From contig CAVWQV010000010.1 in assembly GCA_963757115.1 (NCBI GenBank), positions 1 through 64,000 of the forward strand: a stretch of DNA of 64,000 nt, read 5' to 3'. Below, in pieces: positions 49,726 through 59,034 of the stretch. The position numbers were made by a program, and so were the translations under genes. Below the pieces are notes generated by a model. The model did no database searches, was not told the origin of the DNA, and saw nothing but the letters and a program-made list of their open reading frames with translations. Within the stretch, counting starts at the first letter, position 1; each line of letters opens with the position of its first letter. Origin of the DNA: CAVWQV01 sp963757115 (GTDB lineage Bacteria; Pseudomonadota; Alphaproteobacteria; Acetobacterales; Acetobacteraceae).

Positions 49726-50358
49726 ATGAACACTCGTGAAATGCGCCTTGCTGCCAAAACAGCGACCGCGCTCGCGTTCGCCGTAGTCCTCACACCTCTC
49801 GTGTTCGCGGTGCCGGTCGCGGCAGAGGACAACCCGACGATGACGAATGTCGTTCCGGATGGTGGGAACTATGCCGTGCAGGGCAAGCTCCAGGCGCTCG
49901 ATCCCGCCGAAAACACCTTGACGATCGCCCCGGAGAAAGGTCCGCCGATCCCGATGACGGTGGCGCCCGGGGTCAACCTTGCTGACGTCTCGGTCGGCGA
50001 TGTGGCCGATATCCACTATACCCGCACGGTGACATTTGTGGTGGGAGGCCCTCATGTGCCGGTTGGCCAGGTCCCGGTCACCAGCACCGTGGAGCAGGTC
50101 GCGCAAACCCCCGGCGGGATCGGGTATAATGGCGCGGTGGTAGTCGGTCGCATCGTGAAGGTGAACGGTTCGAACAGCTTCGATGTGGTCAATGCCAACG
50201 GCGGTGGCATCTACACGGTGAAGACAACTAACCCCGCACGGGAAGCTGCGATGCACTCGCTCAAGCCCGGAGACTCGGTTACCGTTTCCGTCACCCCGCT
50301 CATCGCCACCTCGGTTGCCAAATGCGGCCTGTTCGGGAAGGGCATGTTCGGCTGCTGA
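49726..50358 (+). CDS. Exported protein with two small beta modules
   Basis: A 210-residue protein with a signal peptide (MNTREMRLAAKTATALAFAV, cut near VAAE) and ribosome site GAGGAG 6 bases before ATG 49726. Two similar modules follow: VQGKLQALDPAENTLTIAP..VSVGDVADIHY, and VVGRIVKVNGSNSFDVVNA..LKPGDSVTVSV, each with an ending like the OB-type DUF5666 domain. The C-terminus has two Cys (KCGLFGKGMFGC). Function unknown. Confidence 0.78.
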   Translation: MNTREMRLAAKTATALAFAVVLTPLVFAVPVAAEDNPTMTNVVPDGGNYAVQGKLQALDPAENTLTIAPEKGPPIPMTVAPGVNLADVSVGDVADIHYTRTVTFVVGGPHVPVGQVPVTSTVEQVAQTPGGIGYNGAVVVGRIVKVNGSNSFDVVNANGGGIYTVKTTNPAREAAMHSLKPGDSVTVSVTPLIATSVAKCGLFGKGMFGC

Positions 50359-50435
50359 GCTAAGCAACGGCTTGGCGGAACCACCAACGGCGCATGGCGC
50401 AATGGCCGACTTCGTAGAGGCCGGCCATTTCCGGC

Positions 50436-50591
50436 GACCCCGCGACCCTCGCCGCGACATTGGTCGGGTATGACACGGTTAACGGCGGGCCAGCGGTTGC
50501 TAGACGGCGTATTCTTAACGCGGTACTGGTGCCCTTGCTCACGCGTCATTCTTGGTCCGATCCCGACGAGCACTTCGCGAGGCCATGCTCG
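50436..50591 (+). pseudogene. Fragment of cation/proton antiporter gene
   Basis: The frame reads ATLAATLVGYDTVN and then ILNAVLVPLLT, matching ATLAATLVGYDTMNAAGQRLLDDKILNAVLVLLLT in the intact antiporter at 51801-53054. Between the two parts AGQRLLDG appears in another frame, so at least two frame changes exist. Only about 50 residues of the C-terminal part are left, on the strand opposite to the intact gene. Confidence 0.8.
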
Positions 50592-50747
50592 CGCAAAGTG
50601 GTCGCGACAAAAAGCTTGACGGCAGTCCTGCGAATGTCTGATCGAGGTCTTCGTTCAGATCCAGCTCATTCCAGAGGGGCGCGTGGACGTCTTACTCACG
50701 GCGCCCTCTTCGTGCTTATGTTATCACGTGAATGAAGGCAGGCAGCC

Positions 50748-51611
50748 ATGACACCGACGGGATTGCGTGCTCGACGATTAGCCGTTCCTCTGGCGGCGGC
50801 CTTGCTCGTGACCGCAAGCCCGGCCTTCGCCCAGTTCAGCAATCATGAGGGCTTTACCGAAGACGGTCGCTATCGCGTAATGGTTGAGGTGGATCCTTAT
50901 CTCTGGCTCCCTGCCACCAGCTCGAACTTAGGCCTCGCACACCCGCCGGGCTACACCGTGACGCGTGACACCCCCGTCCCGACACTCTCGCAAGTTGCCG
51001 GCGTGCTCGATGCCGCGGTGATCGGCGCGGGGCTTCTGCGCTACGGTCCGTGGTCCGCTGAAGTTGATCTGCAGTGGATCAATGCCAATCAGTCGCGCAC
51101 ACGCCAGGTGGACGGCACCGATCAGCAGATCCGCCTGGACGCGGCCCTATCTCTGTTCCGCGTCGCTCCTGGATTCGGTTACGAGGTGGCAAAGGGCGAT
51201 GTTTTCAGGTTGCCGGCATCGCTCGATTTGCGTGCAGGATTCGCCTACACGACCGTGGATTCGAGTCTGGATCCTGCCGAGTCCGCGATCCACGGCCTTC
51301 ATGTCAGCAGCAGTTTCATCCAGCCCTGGCTCGGCTTCCGCGCCGATCTTTATCCGTCGACGGACTGGCGGATCGAACTCGGGGCGTTCGCGCAAGGGCT
51401 CGGCGTCGACGGCGGCTCGATCGGCTGGGGGGCGTCGCTGCTAGCCTCCTATTTGTTTACGAACTGGCTGGACGGATCTTTTGGCTTTCGCGCGCTCAAC
51501 ACGCAGCGCTATCCCGGCGCACGGGACCCGCTTGACGGCCGTCTCGCAAGATCGCGATCGGTCGACATCACCGCATACGGCCCTGTCCTGGCCATCGGTT
51601 TCCGCTTCTGA
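50748..51611 (+). CDS. Outer-membrane beta-barrel protein, paralogue of 34427-35265
   Basis: A 287-residue protein with signal peptide (MTPTGLRARRLAVPLAAALL, cut near AFAQ) and C-terminal Phe in VLAIGFRF. It shares with the other barrel PYLWLPATS, LLRYGPWS, FIQPWLGFRA, GVDGGS.GWGASLLASY and SVDITAYGPVL. The frame is intact. A shortened copy of its centre lies at 58757-58924. A substrate cannot be inferred; porin-like or structural roles are possible. Confidence 0.85.
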   Translation: MTPTGLRARRLAVPLAAALLVTASPAFAQFSNHEGFTEDGRYRVMVEVDPYLWLPATSSNLGLAHPPGYTVTRDTPVPTLSQVAGVLDAAVIGAGLLRYGPWSAEVDLQWINANQSRTRQVDGTDQQIRLDAALSLFRVAPGFGYEVAKGDVFRLPASLDLRAGFAYTTVDSSLDPAESAIHGLHVSSSFIQPWLGFRADLYPSTDWRIELGAFAQGLGVDGGSIGWGASLLASYLFTNWLDGSFGFRALNTQRYPGARDPLDGRLARSRSVDITAYGPVLAIGFRF

Positions 51612-51654
51612 GCGCTTGCGTAGAAACATCTAACGTACAACGATCAGATCTCAG

Positions 51655-51752
51655 TGTCGGCGGCTACGTCGGAGGGGGGTCTGCAAATGCAGACCGATCT
51701 CGCGATCAGCCCCGCCGACGGCGTCTGGGTCATGAACACTGGGAACTGGTAA
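51655..51752 (+). pseudogene. Fragment of NHL-type beta-propeller gene
   Basis: With one base removed in a G-run the + strand reads GGYVGGGLQMQTDLAISPAD then GVWVMNTGNW and a stop. It matches GGYVGGGLQRLTDLSIGPAG then DVWVMNNWQ near 58465-58555. It directly follows the barrel gene; in the larger copy the order is reversed (propeller end, then barrel fragment). Confidence 0.8.
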
Positions 51753-51800
51753 CGGACGCTCGCGACTGCCAAACACCCCTGGCCGACCGCGGACAGATCG

Positions 51801-53054
51801 TCAGGTCTTCCGTGCGCCGCGGGTCGCGCTGTCCTCGCGAGCGCGCAGCGCAAGCACATCCATCGCGAAGCGCTCCGTCAGGATCGGTCCAAGGATGGAC
51901 GTGGTGAGCAACAGCACCAACACCGCATTCAGGATCTTGTCGTCCAGTAGTCGCTGACCCGCCGCGTTCATCGTATCGTAGCCCACGAGTGTCGCCGCGA
52001 GCGTTGCGGCCACTTGAGGCAATGTGAGTGCCCACACCGTCAGTCGCTCCGGCCGCGTGTAACCATACGCGCGGCCTACCGCGGCTGCTGCGATCCACTT
52101 TCCGACGAGGAGGGCGGCAATCATCCCGACGACAAGCGGGAAGTTGCCAAACACGACCTGCACGAAAGCGACGGGCGCGATCAGGAATCCGGTTACAATG
52201 AAGAAGCTCGGGATGAACAGCGCCTTGCCGAAGAACTCCAGCTTCTCCCGCGCCGGATGATCCTGCACGGCGGCGTTGACTGAAAGCCCGGCCAGAAAGG
52301 CACCGACGATGCCGGGGAGATTGATCAGATCCGCAAGCAGCCCGGACACCGCCATAACCCCAAGCAACGTGACGAAGACAGCCTCTTCGCTCTGCCTCAC
52401 GAGACTAAGCACATACGCTCCGGCGCGGCTCACGCCGAGCAGGATCAGGGGAACGAAAATCGCGATCTCCCCGATTTGAATTGCAAGACCTGTCGGCGAA
52501 AACCCCGTCGTATAAGTCGAGAGGCAAACCGCGAAGACGATCAGCGAAAGTGTATCGGAGACCACGGTGGCTCCGATGGTGACTACGATCGGCTCGAGTT
52601 GGACGACCCCAAGGCGGGTGACGACGGAAAGACCGAGCAGCGTGTGGGATGCAAGCAGGGATCCGATCACGATCGCGGGGATCAGTGCGTAGCCGAACGC
52701 CAGTCCGTACAGGGTGCCGAACAGCAGCGGCAACATCGTTGTTGCAATGCCGAACGCTATCGCTCGCGTCTGAGCCTTGCGGAACAGCGCCACGTCAACC
52801 TCAAGCCCCGCCGAAAACATGAGCAGGAGCTTCCCGAGTTCAGCAAAAAAACCCGCGACGGGATGGTTATTGCCAAACAACTCCAGCACATGCGGTCCGA
52901 GGATGACGCCGAACAGCAGCAGCCCCACCATGGCGGGAATTCTGAGCCGTTGAGCAAGGGGGGGAATTCCGACCATGATCGCGATAGCCATGGCGAACTT
53001 CGCAAGATCGGGAGTTGCGAGTACGAACGACCTGATGCTGTCAAAGACTGCCAT
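51801..53054 (-). CDS. Cation/proton antiporter, CPA2 (KefB/NapA) type
   Basis: Exchanges Na+ or K+ for protons across the inner membrane. The 417-residue protein has about 12 hydrophobic segments. The conserved transport motifs are AELGKLLLMFSAGLEVDVALF and the segment GATVVSDTLSLIVFAV with the ion-binding Asp. No C-terminal TrkA nucleotide domain is present, unlike KefB/C. The frame is intact. The arylsulfatase gene starts upstream on the same strand, 12 bases before this gene's start, so the two may be cotranscribed. Confidence 0.9.
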   Translation of the reverse strand: MAVFDSIRSFVLATPDLAKFAMAIAIMVGIPPLAQRLRIPAMVGLLLFGVILGPHVLELFGNNHPVAGFFAELGKLLLMFSAGLEVDVALFRKAQTRAIAFGIATTMLPLLFGTLYGLAFGYALIPAIVIGSLLASHTLLGLSVVTRLGVVQLEPIVVTIGATVVSDTLSLIVFAVCLSTYTTGFSPTGLAIQIGEIAIFVPLILLGVSRAGAYVLSLVRQSEEAVFVTLLGVMAVSGLLADLINLPGIVGAFLAGLSVNAAVQDHPAREKLEFFGKALFIPSFFIVTGFLIAPVAFVQVVFGNFPLVVGMIAALLVGKWIAAAAVGRAYGYTRPERLTVWALTLPQVAATLAATLVGYDTMNAAGQRLLDDKILNAVLVLLLTTSILGPILTERFAMDVLALRAREDSATRGARKT

Positions 53055-53066
53055 TACGCGCCCCGA

Positions 53067-54690
53067 TCAGTTGTTGCTCGTCGCCCCGGTTCTTAACCTC
53101 TGCAGCGCGTCCCCGACGGAGAATGAACCCGGCGCCTGCCGCGGCGGGAAGTCCCTGAATGATTGCAGGTATCGCCCGACGATCGCCTGCGCCGGAGCGA
53201 GCAGAAACACTCGATCGACAAACCAACGCTGGTAGTCGCCGGCCTCGTGCTGCGCCCGCTCGAACGGATCTTCGCGCAGATCGAACAGCAGCGGCACGCG
53301 CAGTGCCACCAGCGGCTCGCGCCAAACGTCCAGGCCCTCGGTCCGCTGCTCCATGAAAACCGCCTTCCAGCGATCGTAGCGCAATCCGGCGAGGTCGCCG
53401 TCGTCGGTCCAGTAGAAGAATTCCCGGCGCGGATCCGCGCCCTTCCGAGCCAGCAAGTCGCCTTGATCGTAGCCGTCGAGATGGACCTTGAAGGTCTTGC
53501 TGCCGGCTTCGTAACCCTGGAGCAGCTTCGCCGTGATCTGCGGCTCGCCCGCCGCCGCCATCAGGGTGGGCACCCAATCCTCAGCCGAGACGATGTCGTT
53601 GATCTCGGTGTTCGGCGCAACCTTTCCCGGCCAACGGATGAGAGCCGGTACGCGATAGCCGCCCTCCCAGTTGGTGTTCTTCTCGCCACGGAACGGTGTC
53701 GTCCCGCCGTCCGGCCAGGAGAAGACTTCGGCCCCGTTGTCCGTCGTGTAGATGACGATCGTATTCTTCGCGACGCCGAGCTGGTCGAGCTTGCTCAGGA
53801 GCTGACCGACATGGCCGTCATGTTCGGTCATCCCGTCCGGATAGATGCCAAGCCCGCTCTTGCCGTTCGATTCGGGTTTCAAATGGGTCCAGATGTGCAT
53901 CCGGCTTGGATTGAACCACAGAAAGAACGGCTTGTTGTCCTCATGCGCCTTGTCGATGAATTTGAGTGAGGCTTGGAGGAATTCGTCGTCGATCGTCTCC
54001 ATGCGCTTCTGGGTCAGCGGCCCGGTATCCTCGCATTTCTGCTTGCCCCACGCGCCGAACCGAGCATCCTCGCCGGGTGTCACCGCCTCGGTGGCGACGC
54101 ATTTCAGCACTCCGCGCGGCCCGAACTGCGCCTGGAAGCTTTCGTTCTTCGGATAGTCCGGGTTCTCCGGTTCTTCCTGTGCATTCAGGTGATAGAGATT
54201 CCCGAAAAACACGTCGAACCCATGCACGGTCGGCAGGAACTCGTTGCGGTCCCCAAGGTGGTTTTTGCCGAACTGCCCGGTCTCGTAGCCCATCGGCTTG
54301 AGCAGCTCAGCGAGCGTCGGGTCCTTGTCCGACAATCCCTGCGGCGCGCTGGGGAGGCCGACCTTGAGCAGTCCGGTGCGGATCGGTGACTGGCCCGTGA
54401 TGAATGCCGCCCGACCCGCCGTGCAGGATTGCTGACCGTAGTAGTCGGTGAAGATCGCGCCTTCGGTGGCGATCCGATCGATGTTGGGCGTGCGATAGCC
54501 CATCATGCCTCGATTGTAGGCGCTGATGTTCCAGTAGCCGATATCATCGCCCATGATGACGAGGATGTTCGGCTTGCCGCTCGCGGGCTGGTTCTGCGCC
54601 GATGCCGTCTTGGCCGACCGCGCAGGCTATTCCCCCCGCAAGCGCCGTTATAGCTAAGGCGCGCAATGGCTTGTTGAAAATCGCCCGCAT
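53067..54690 (-). CDS. Arylsulfatase with signal peptide (one-base frameshift)
   Basis: Sulfatase with KPNILVIMGDDIGYWNI, the CxAxR motif in QQSCTAGRAAF, TTDNGAEVFSWPDGG and EKNTNWEGGYRVP. The corrected protein is 540 residues. The signal peptide MRAIFNKPLRALAITALAGG lies in another frame; removing one base near 54627 joins IACAV to AKTASAQNQPASGKPN. Ribosome site GGAAGG precedes ATG 54690. Roughly 60 percent of positions look like the arylsulfatase at 38121-39614 by eye, but this one is exported, so it must be modified before or during export. Confidence 0.92.
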
Positions 54691-54768
54691 CCGCAGAAGT
54701 CCTTCCTAGCGACGTAAGCTCGTGAGTCCAGCGCTAAAAAATAATGTCACCCGACTTCGGGGCTGCCA

Positions 54769-54953
54769 CTACGCGCGGTACTCGGGACGCAACGCGTTGT
54801 AGTAGGGGCCGACCGGGAAGTCATCGGCAGCTCGCCGAACAGCTGCACCACCCTGCGGACATCTGCGCCAATCGGCAACGTCGGGGCGTGGTTTCCGGCC
54901 GGCCTGCTTACTCCGAGCAGCGCAAAGAGCACGAGAGGAAGCGCTGCCCGCAT
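54769..54953 (-). pseudogene. C-terminal fragment of transporter-like barrel gene
   Basis: The - strand reads SRPAGNHAPTLPIG, ADVRRVVQLFGELP and, after a frame change, DDFPVGPYYNALRPEYRA then stop. This aligns with SWETGGAKWTLPVG, KFGRLIKIADKLP and VNLLVGAYYNALRP in the intact copy at 55702-56584, with the same spacing. Only the last 60 residues are represented. The Met at 54953 starts a short hydrophobic stretch that has no counterpart. Confidence 0.75.
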
Positions 54954-55157
54954 TGCCCGGACGAGAACATGGTGCTTAATCACCGGCTCGCTCCCCTTAA
55001 GAACAGTGCGGTTGAATGCGTTGTGTCGCATCAGACGTTCGGAGCCGCATGCATGCCGCCGCGGCCCTCTCCTCCTCTTCCCGAGCTATGGGCACTAAAG
55101 CAATAGGGCCCAGACGGAGGCGCCTGGCTCAGAGTACAGGCGAAGTAAGCGACAGCG

Positions 55158-55175
55158 GCTATACAAAATTGGCAA
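55158..55175 (-). promoter_or_regulatory. Candidate AraC/XylS-type box
   Basis: On the - strand this reads TTGCCAATTTTGTATAGC, an exact TGCC-N6-GNATA. It faces the transporter remnant and the exported arylsulfatase further down (about 470 bases). Confidence 0.45.
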
Positions 55176-55527
55176 TCAGCAGCCCCGGGCCCGTCTACAC
55201 AGTCGACACCGCAGGGGGCAGCCGTGATGACTGTCAAGTAGGCGATGCCCCCGACCGCGGTTTCCGGGTGCCTGAAACGCTGCCCAATCTGGGTTCTAAG
55301 CTCGTGCAGCTCGCATGCACGCTTCAAGGCTTGCTGGTCCATGCCGGCGAGAGGATCAAATCGCTCGTCTCGCCGACATGCCAATTGTAACTTTCACGCG
55401 TTCGTGATGCGCAATGTCGGCCTCGAAACAACAGAGCGGCGCTTTGCTGGGTGGTCGCGGCGAGATTCGCCGATCGACAGGGCAGGCCATCTGAGCGGCA
55501 GGCTCTAGGATCTTTCAGTGTCTGGAC

Positions 55528-55544
55528 TTGCCATTTTTGCATTG
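55528..55544 (+). promoter_or_regulatory. Near-consensus AraC/XylS-type box
   Basis: Reads CTTGCCATTTTTGCATT: TGCC-N6-GCATT, one base off the consensus, about 160 bases before the gene at 55702. Confidence 0.4.
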
Positions 55545-55701
55545 CCCATGACAACGGCACCCCCGCATCCTGCCTCCCAAGGCAAAACGAGAGGGGTCTA
55601 ACGCTGAGCCTGGGGGCGATTTGATCCTTCGCGCAACGCAATAGCGACCATGGGCCGATCTCGGTCTTGAGCACGGGATGACTAAAGAAAAGGAGACAGA
55701 A

Positions 55702-56584
55702 ATGAGCCGCGCGTTCTCAAGCAGGCTCACGCTGATTGCGATGATATGGGGCGCGTCATGCCTGAGTGCAGCGGCGCAATCCGTGCCGGCGTCCACGGCG
55801 CCGCAGACCCATATCAATATGAGTGCGTCACCACCCGCGCCCGCCGATGACGCATCGGCACTCGCAGAGAAACTGCAAAATCCGATCGCGGACTTGATCA
55901 GCGTCCCGTTTCAGAATAATACCAACTTCAACGTCGGTCCCGGCAAGGGCACGCAGGACATCCTGAACATCCAGCCGGTCATTCCGTTCCACATCACTAA
56001 AGACTGGAACGTTATCACCCGGACCATATTGCCGCTCGTCTGGAGTCCGTCCTTTCAGCCTGACGCAGCAGTACCACCATTTGGACTCAGTCCGATCACG
56101 TTCTCTGCTTTCTTTTCACCGACGCAAACCATCGATGGCTGGACGTGGGGCGTCGGTCCGATTGCTGAGCTGCCCACCGCCACCAACAAGACGCTCGGCT
56201 CGAATGTCTGGGGTCTCGGCCCGGCCGTTGTTGGCGTGCGGACAGCGCATCCGTGGGTCTATGGGCTGCTCGTCAACAACGTGTTCTCGCTTGGAGGCAC
56301 GTCCGGACCCGCTGGCACTCGGTACAGCTTCATGACCATCAACCCCTTCGTCAACTATAACTTCGGCGGAGGCTGGTTTGTCGGCACCTCACCGATCACG
56401 ACAGCCAGTTGGGAGACCGGAGGTGCGAAATGGACCCTGCCGGTGGGCGGGCAAGTTCGGCCGGCTGATCAAGATTGCGGACAAGTTGCCAGTCAACCTG
56501 CTCGTGGGTGCGTATTACAATGCGCTTCGGCCAACGGACGCTGGCACCTGGCAGTTACGCACGCAAGTAGCTTTCATCTTCTAG
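55702..56584 (+). CDS. Transporter-like outer-membrane barrel protein (one-base frameshift)
   Basis: A 293-residue exported protein with signal MSRAFSSRLTLIAMIWGASC and ribosome site AAGGAG 6 bases before ATG 55702. Conserved pattern: LISVPFQNNTNFNVGPGKGT, QPVIPFHITKDWNVITRTIL, WGVGPI..LPTAT and NPFVNYNFGGGWFVGTSP. One extra base near 56455 is removed to join TLPVGG to KFGRLIKIADKLPVN; the end VAFIF fits an outer-membrane barrel. Databases often label such proteins as transporters or neuromedin U, neither supported by experiment that I know of. Confidence 0.82.
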
Positions 56585-56617
56585 AAGATGACTTGGGCCA
56601 ACCAGACAGGGCGGTGA

Positions 56618-58701
56618 ATGCGCATGTTCAGGATCAGGCGAGAACAAATCGTCACGGTGTTGCTGACGGCCGCCTTGCTGGGCAGCACCTGCGGCGCCGC
56701 GATGTCGGCGGTGCATGTCGAAGGCCAGGCCCAGGCCGGAGGTGGTCCGCTCGCTAATGCAACAGTGACCCTGTGGGCGGGGAGCAGCAGCGATCCGAGG
56801 CAACTGGCTCAGACGAAATCAGGCGCCGAGGGTGACTTCCAGCTTAACAGCCAGGAAAGCGTTGGGTCCGATGTTATCCTCTACCTGACTGCCCAGGGCG
56901 GCGCCGCCGCAGTCAGCAAGAGCGGCGGCGACAACCCGGCGATCGCATGGTTGTCGGTGCTGGGCAACACGCCGCCTCCCAAGGCAGTCATCAACGAGAT
57001 GACCACTGTGGCGTCAGTGTGGACCAACGCGCAGTTCCTCAATGGCACCGTGCTGAAGGGTGATCCGCTTGGCCTCGGGATCGCTCCGGCAACGTGCCGA
57101 GTTTCGTCGATCTGCAAACCGGCGGCTGGGGCACAACCATCCAGAGCCCGTTCAACGGCGGTCGAGACGCCAACGATGGCCAACTTCGCGACCTTGGCCG
57201 ACGTTTTGCGGCTGCGCCACGCGCGTGGCGGTCGATGCGTGCGACAAGCTGTTTGCGGCCGCGACGACCCACGCGGGAATGCGCCGAAGGATACGCTGGC
57301 AGCGGCGCAGTCGATCGCACGCTACCCGTGGTACCAGCCCGAGCGGCTGTTTGACTTGTTGGCCAGTTCTACCGGTGCCCACCGGCAAGACGATGCGCGT
57401 CGGTTCCGTTCATGCCGTACCTGAACTTCCGCCTAGCGCGTGGGTGCTGCCGCTGAAGTTTGATGGCGGCGGCTATCGCGCCGGCGGCAAGGCAATGTTC
57501 GACAGTCGAAGGTAATCTTTGGGTCGGCGACAACTTCACGGTCGGCTGGCAGGGGCACGGATACCTCTGGCAGGGGAATGCCACCAAGTTCGACCCGAAT
57601 GGTAAACCGCTGTCGCCGCTGACCACAGGATTTGCCGGCGGTGGCATGCAGGGGGGCACCTTCGGCGCCGCCGTCGACGCCAAGGACAACGCGTGGCTCG
57701 GCACAGCTACGGCGGCAAGTCGATCGCCGTGTTCGACAAGAACGGCAAGCCGCTGACGCCGCCGGAGGGCATCACGTTCGACGGCAGGCTCGGGCTGATG
57801 CAGGGTATCATTGTGACGCCCAACGGGGACGTCTGGGCGGTCGGGACTGGAAGGATCAGCTCGTTTACTTCCCCAAGGGCGATCCGACCCAAGGCCGGAG
57901 CGGTTTGCGAGGGGCGGATCGGCCGAACCTTGCAAATCATGGTCAGACGCCGTTCCACCTTGCGATCGACCAGCAGGACCGGATCTGGGTCTCCAATGGC
58001 TTTGGTGCGCACGTGACGCGATTTCCGGCATCGGACCCAAGCAAGGCCGAGAAAATCGAACCGGCTGGAGCCCGGCGGGTATGGCCATCGACAGCCAGGG
58101 CAACGTCTGGGTGACCAACCACTTCGGCAATGGGGCAGGCGCGGCGTTCGAACTCGTTGAAGAAATCCTGGTCATGAAGACGCGGCGGCAATGTCGACGA
58201 GAGCACTGGCGATGCATATGTTCGAGCAGACGGGCGGTCCGGATGGCGGCAGCGTCACGCTGCTGCGTCCGGATGGCACGCAGTTCCCCGGCTCGCCCTT
58301 TACGGAGGGGGTCTGCCCGCCCCGTTTGCAGCCGTCGTGGACGGCAATGACAACGTTTGGATTTCCAACTTGCGATGGCGCACAGCCCAATCGCACATCT
58401 ATGTGGTGTGCGCACTGAGAACTGCCCGCCCGGCATGAAGACGGGCGACCAAATCTCGCCGCCGGGAGGCTATGTGGGTGGAGGGCTTCAGAGGCTGACC
58501 GATCTGTCGATCGGCCCTGCGGGCGACGTGTGGGTGATGAACAACTGGCAGGTCACCGACAGTTGTTTCGTAGACACCAACAAAGACGAAGCACTTTCGA
58601 CGGGTTGCGGCGGCAATGGCGTAACGATCTTCTATCGGCATGGCCAAGCCGGTGCGCCCACCGCAGATCGGACCGGCGCGCGCGCTGGGCGAGCGATGAG
58701 A
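56618..58701 (+). pseudogene. NHL/Vgb-type beta-propeller exported protein, many frameshifts
   Basis: It starts MRMFRIRREQIVTVLLTAAL with a signal peptide, then a carboxypeptidase-regulatory-like domain (ANATVTLWAGSSSDPRQLAQ) and repeated propeller blades: GNLWVGDNFTVGWQG, AKDNAWLGT, GDVWAVG, DRIWVSNGFG, GNVWVTNHFGNG, NDNVWISN, GDVWVMNNW. The end KPVRPPQIGPARALGER is seen in a further frame. At least eight frame changes occur in 2.1 kb, far denser than elsewhere, so this is probably a true pseudogene. Two fragments of the same gene lie at 49480 and 51655. Confidence 0.8.
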
Positions 58702-58756
58702 CCGTAGCAGGAAACAGCCGCCAGCGTGTACGTGCCTCGAGTATAAGGACGTTAGG

Positions 58757-58924
58757 GTGCTGAACGCCACCGCATCTCTGTTCCGCATCGCTCCTGGATT
58801 TGGTTTCGAGGTGGCCAGAGGCGACGTTTTCAGTTTGCCGGCATCGCTCGATCTGCGCGCAGGCTTCGCCTACACGGGTTCGAGTTTGGATCCTGCCGAG
58901 TCCGCAGCGCTTTCCAACAGCTAG
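58757..58924 (+). pseudogene. Fragment of outer-membrane barrel gene
   Basis: The frame reads NATASLFRIAPGFGFEVARG then DVFSLPASLDLRAGFAYTGS and SLDPAESA before a stop. It matches DAALSLFRVAPGFGYEVAKG, DVFRLPASLDLRAGFAYTTV and SSLDPAESA in the barrel at 50748-51611, both at protein and DNA level. About 55 residues of the central part remain, with a GTG-like beginning by chance. Confidence 0.85.
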
Positions 58925-59034
58925 AAATTTGCGCGTATGGCTCGCCCGAACGGGTCAAATGCATCTGTTCCGGACGTTTGCGGTCATGCAGTGTGGATGC
59001 CAGCATGCCCGAACCTTGCCAGCGAGGACGAGCG

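Larger units (their letters stand above)
54954..55701. other. Intergenic segment of about 750 bases
   Basis: No gene is convincingly coded. A frame on the - strand at 55031-55384 has no hydrophobic or family pattern. Two box candidates are present, at 55158-55175 (-) and 55528-55544 (+). The segment between 55190 and 55500 shows nothing I can assign. Confidence 0.5.

Noticed and set aside
55031..55384. A 117-codon frame on the - strand with several Cys
   Set aside because: No ribosome site, no signal peptide and no family pattern; it overlaps a box candidate. I see no reason to call a gene.
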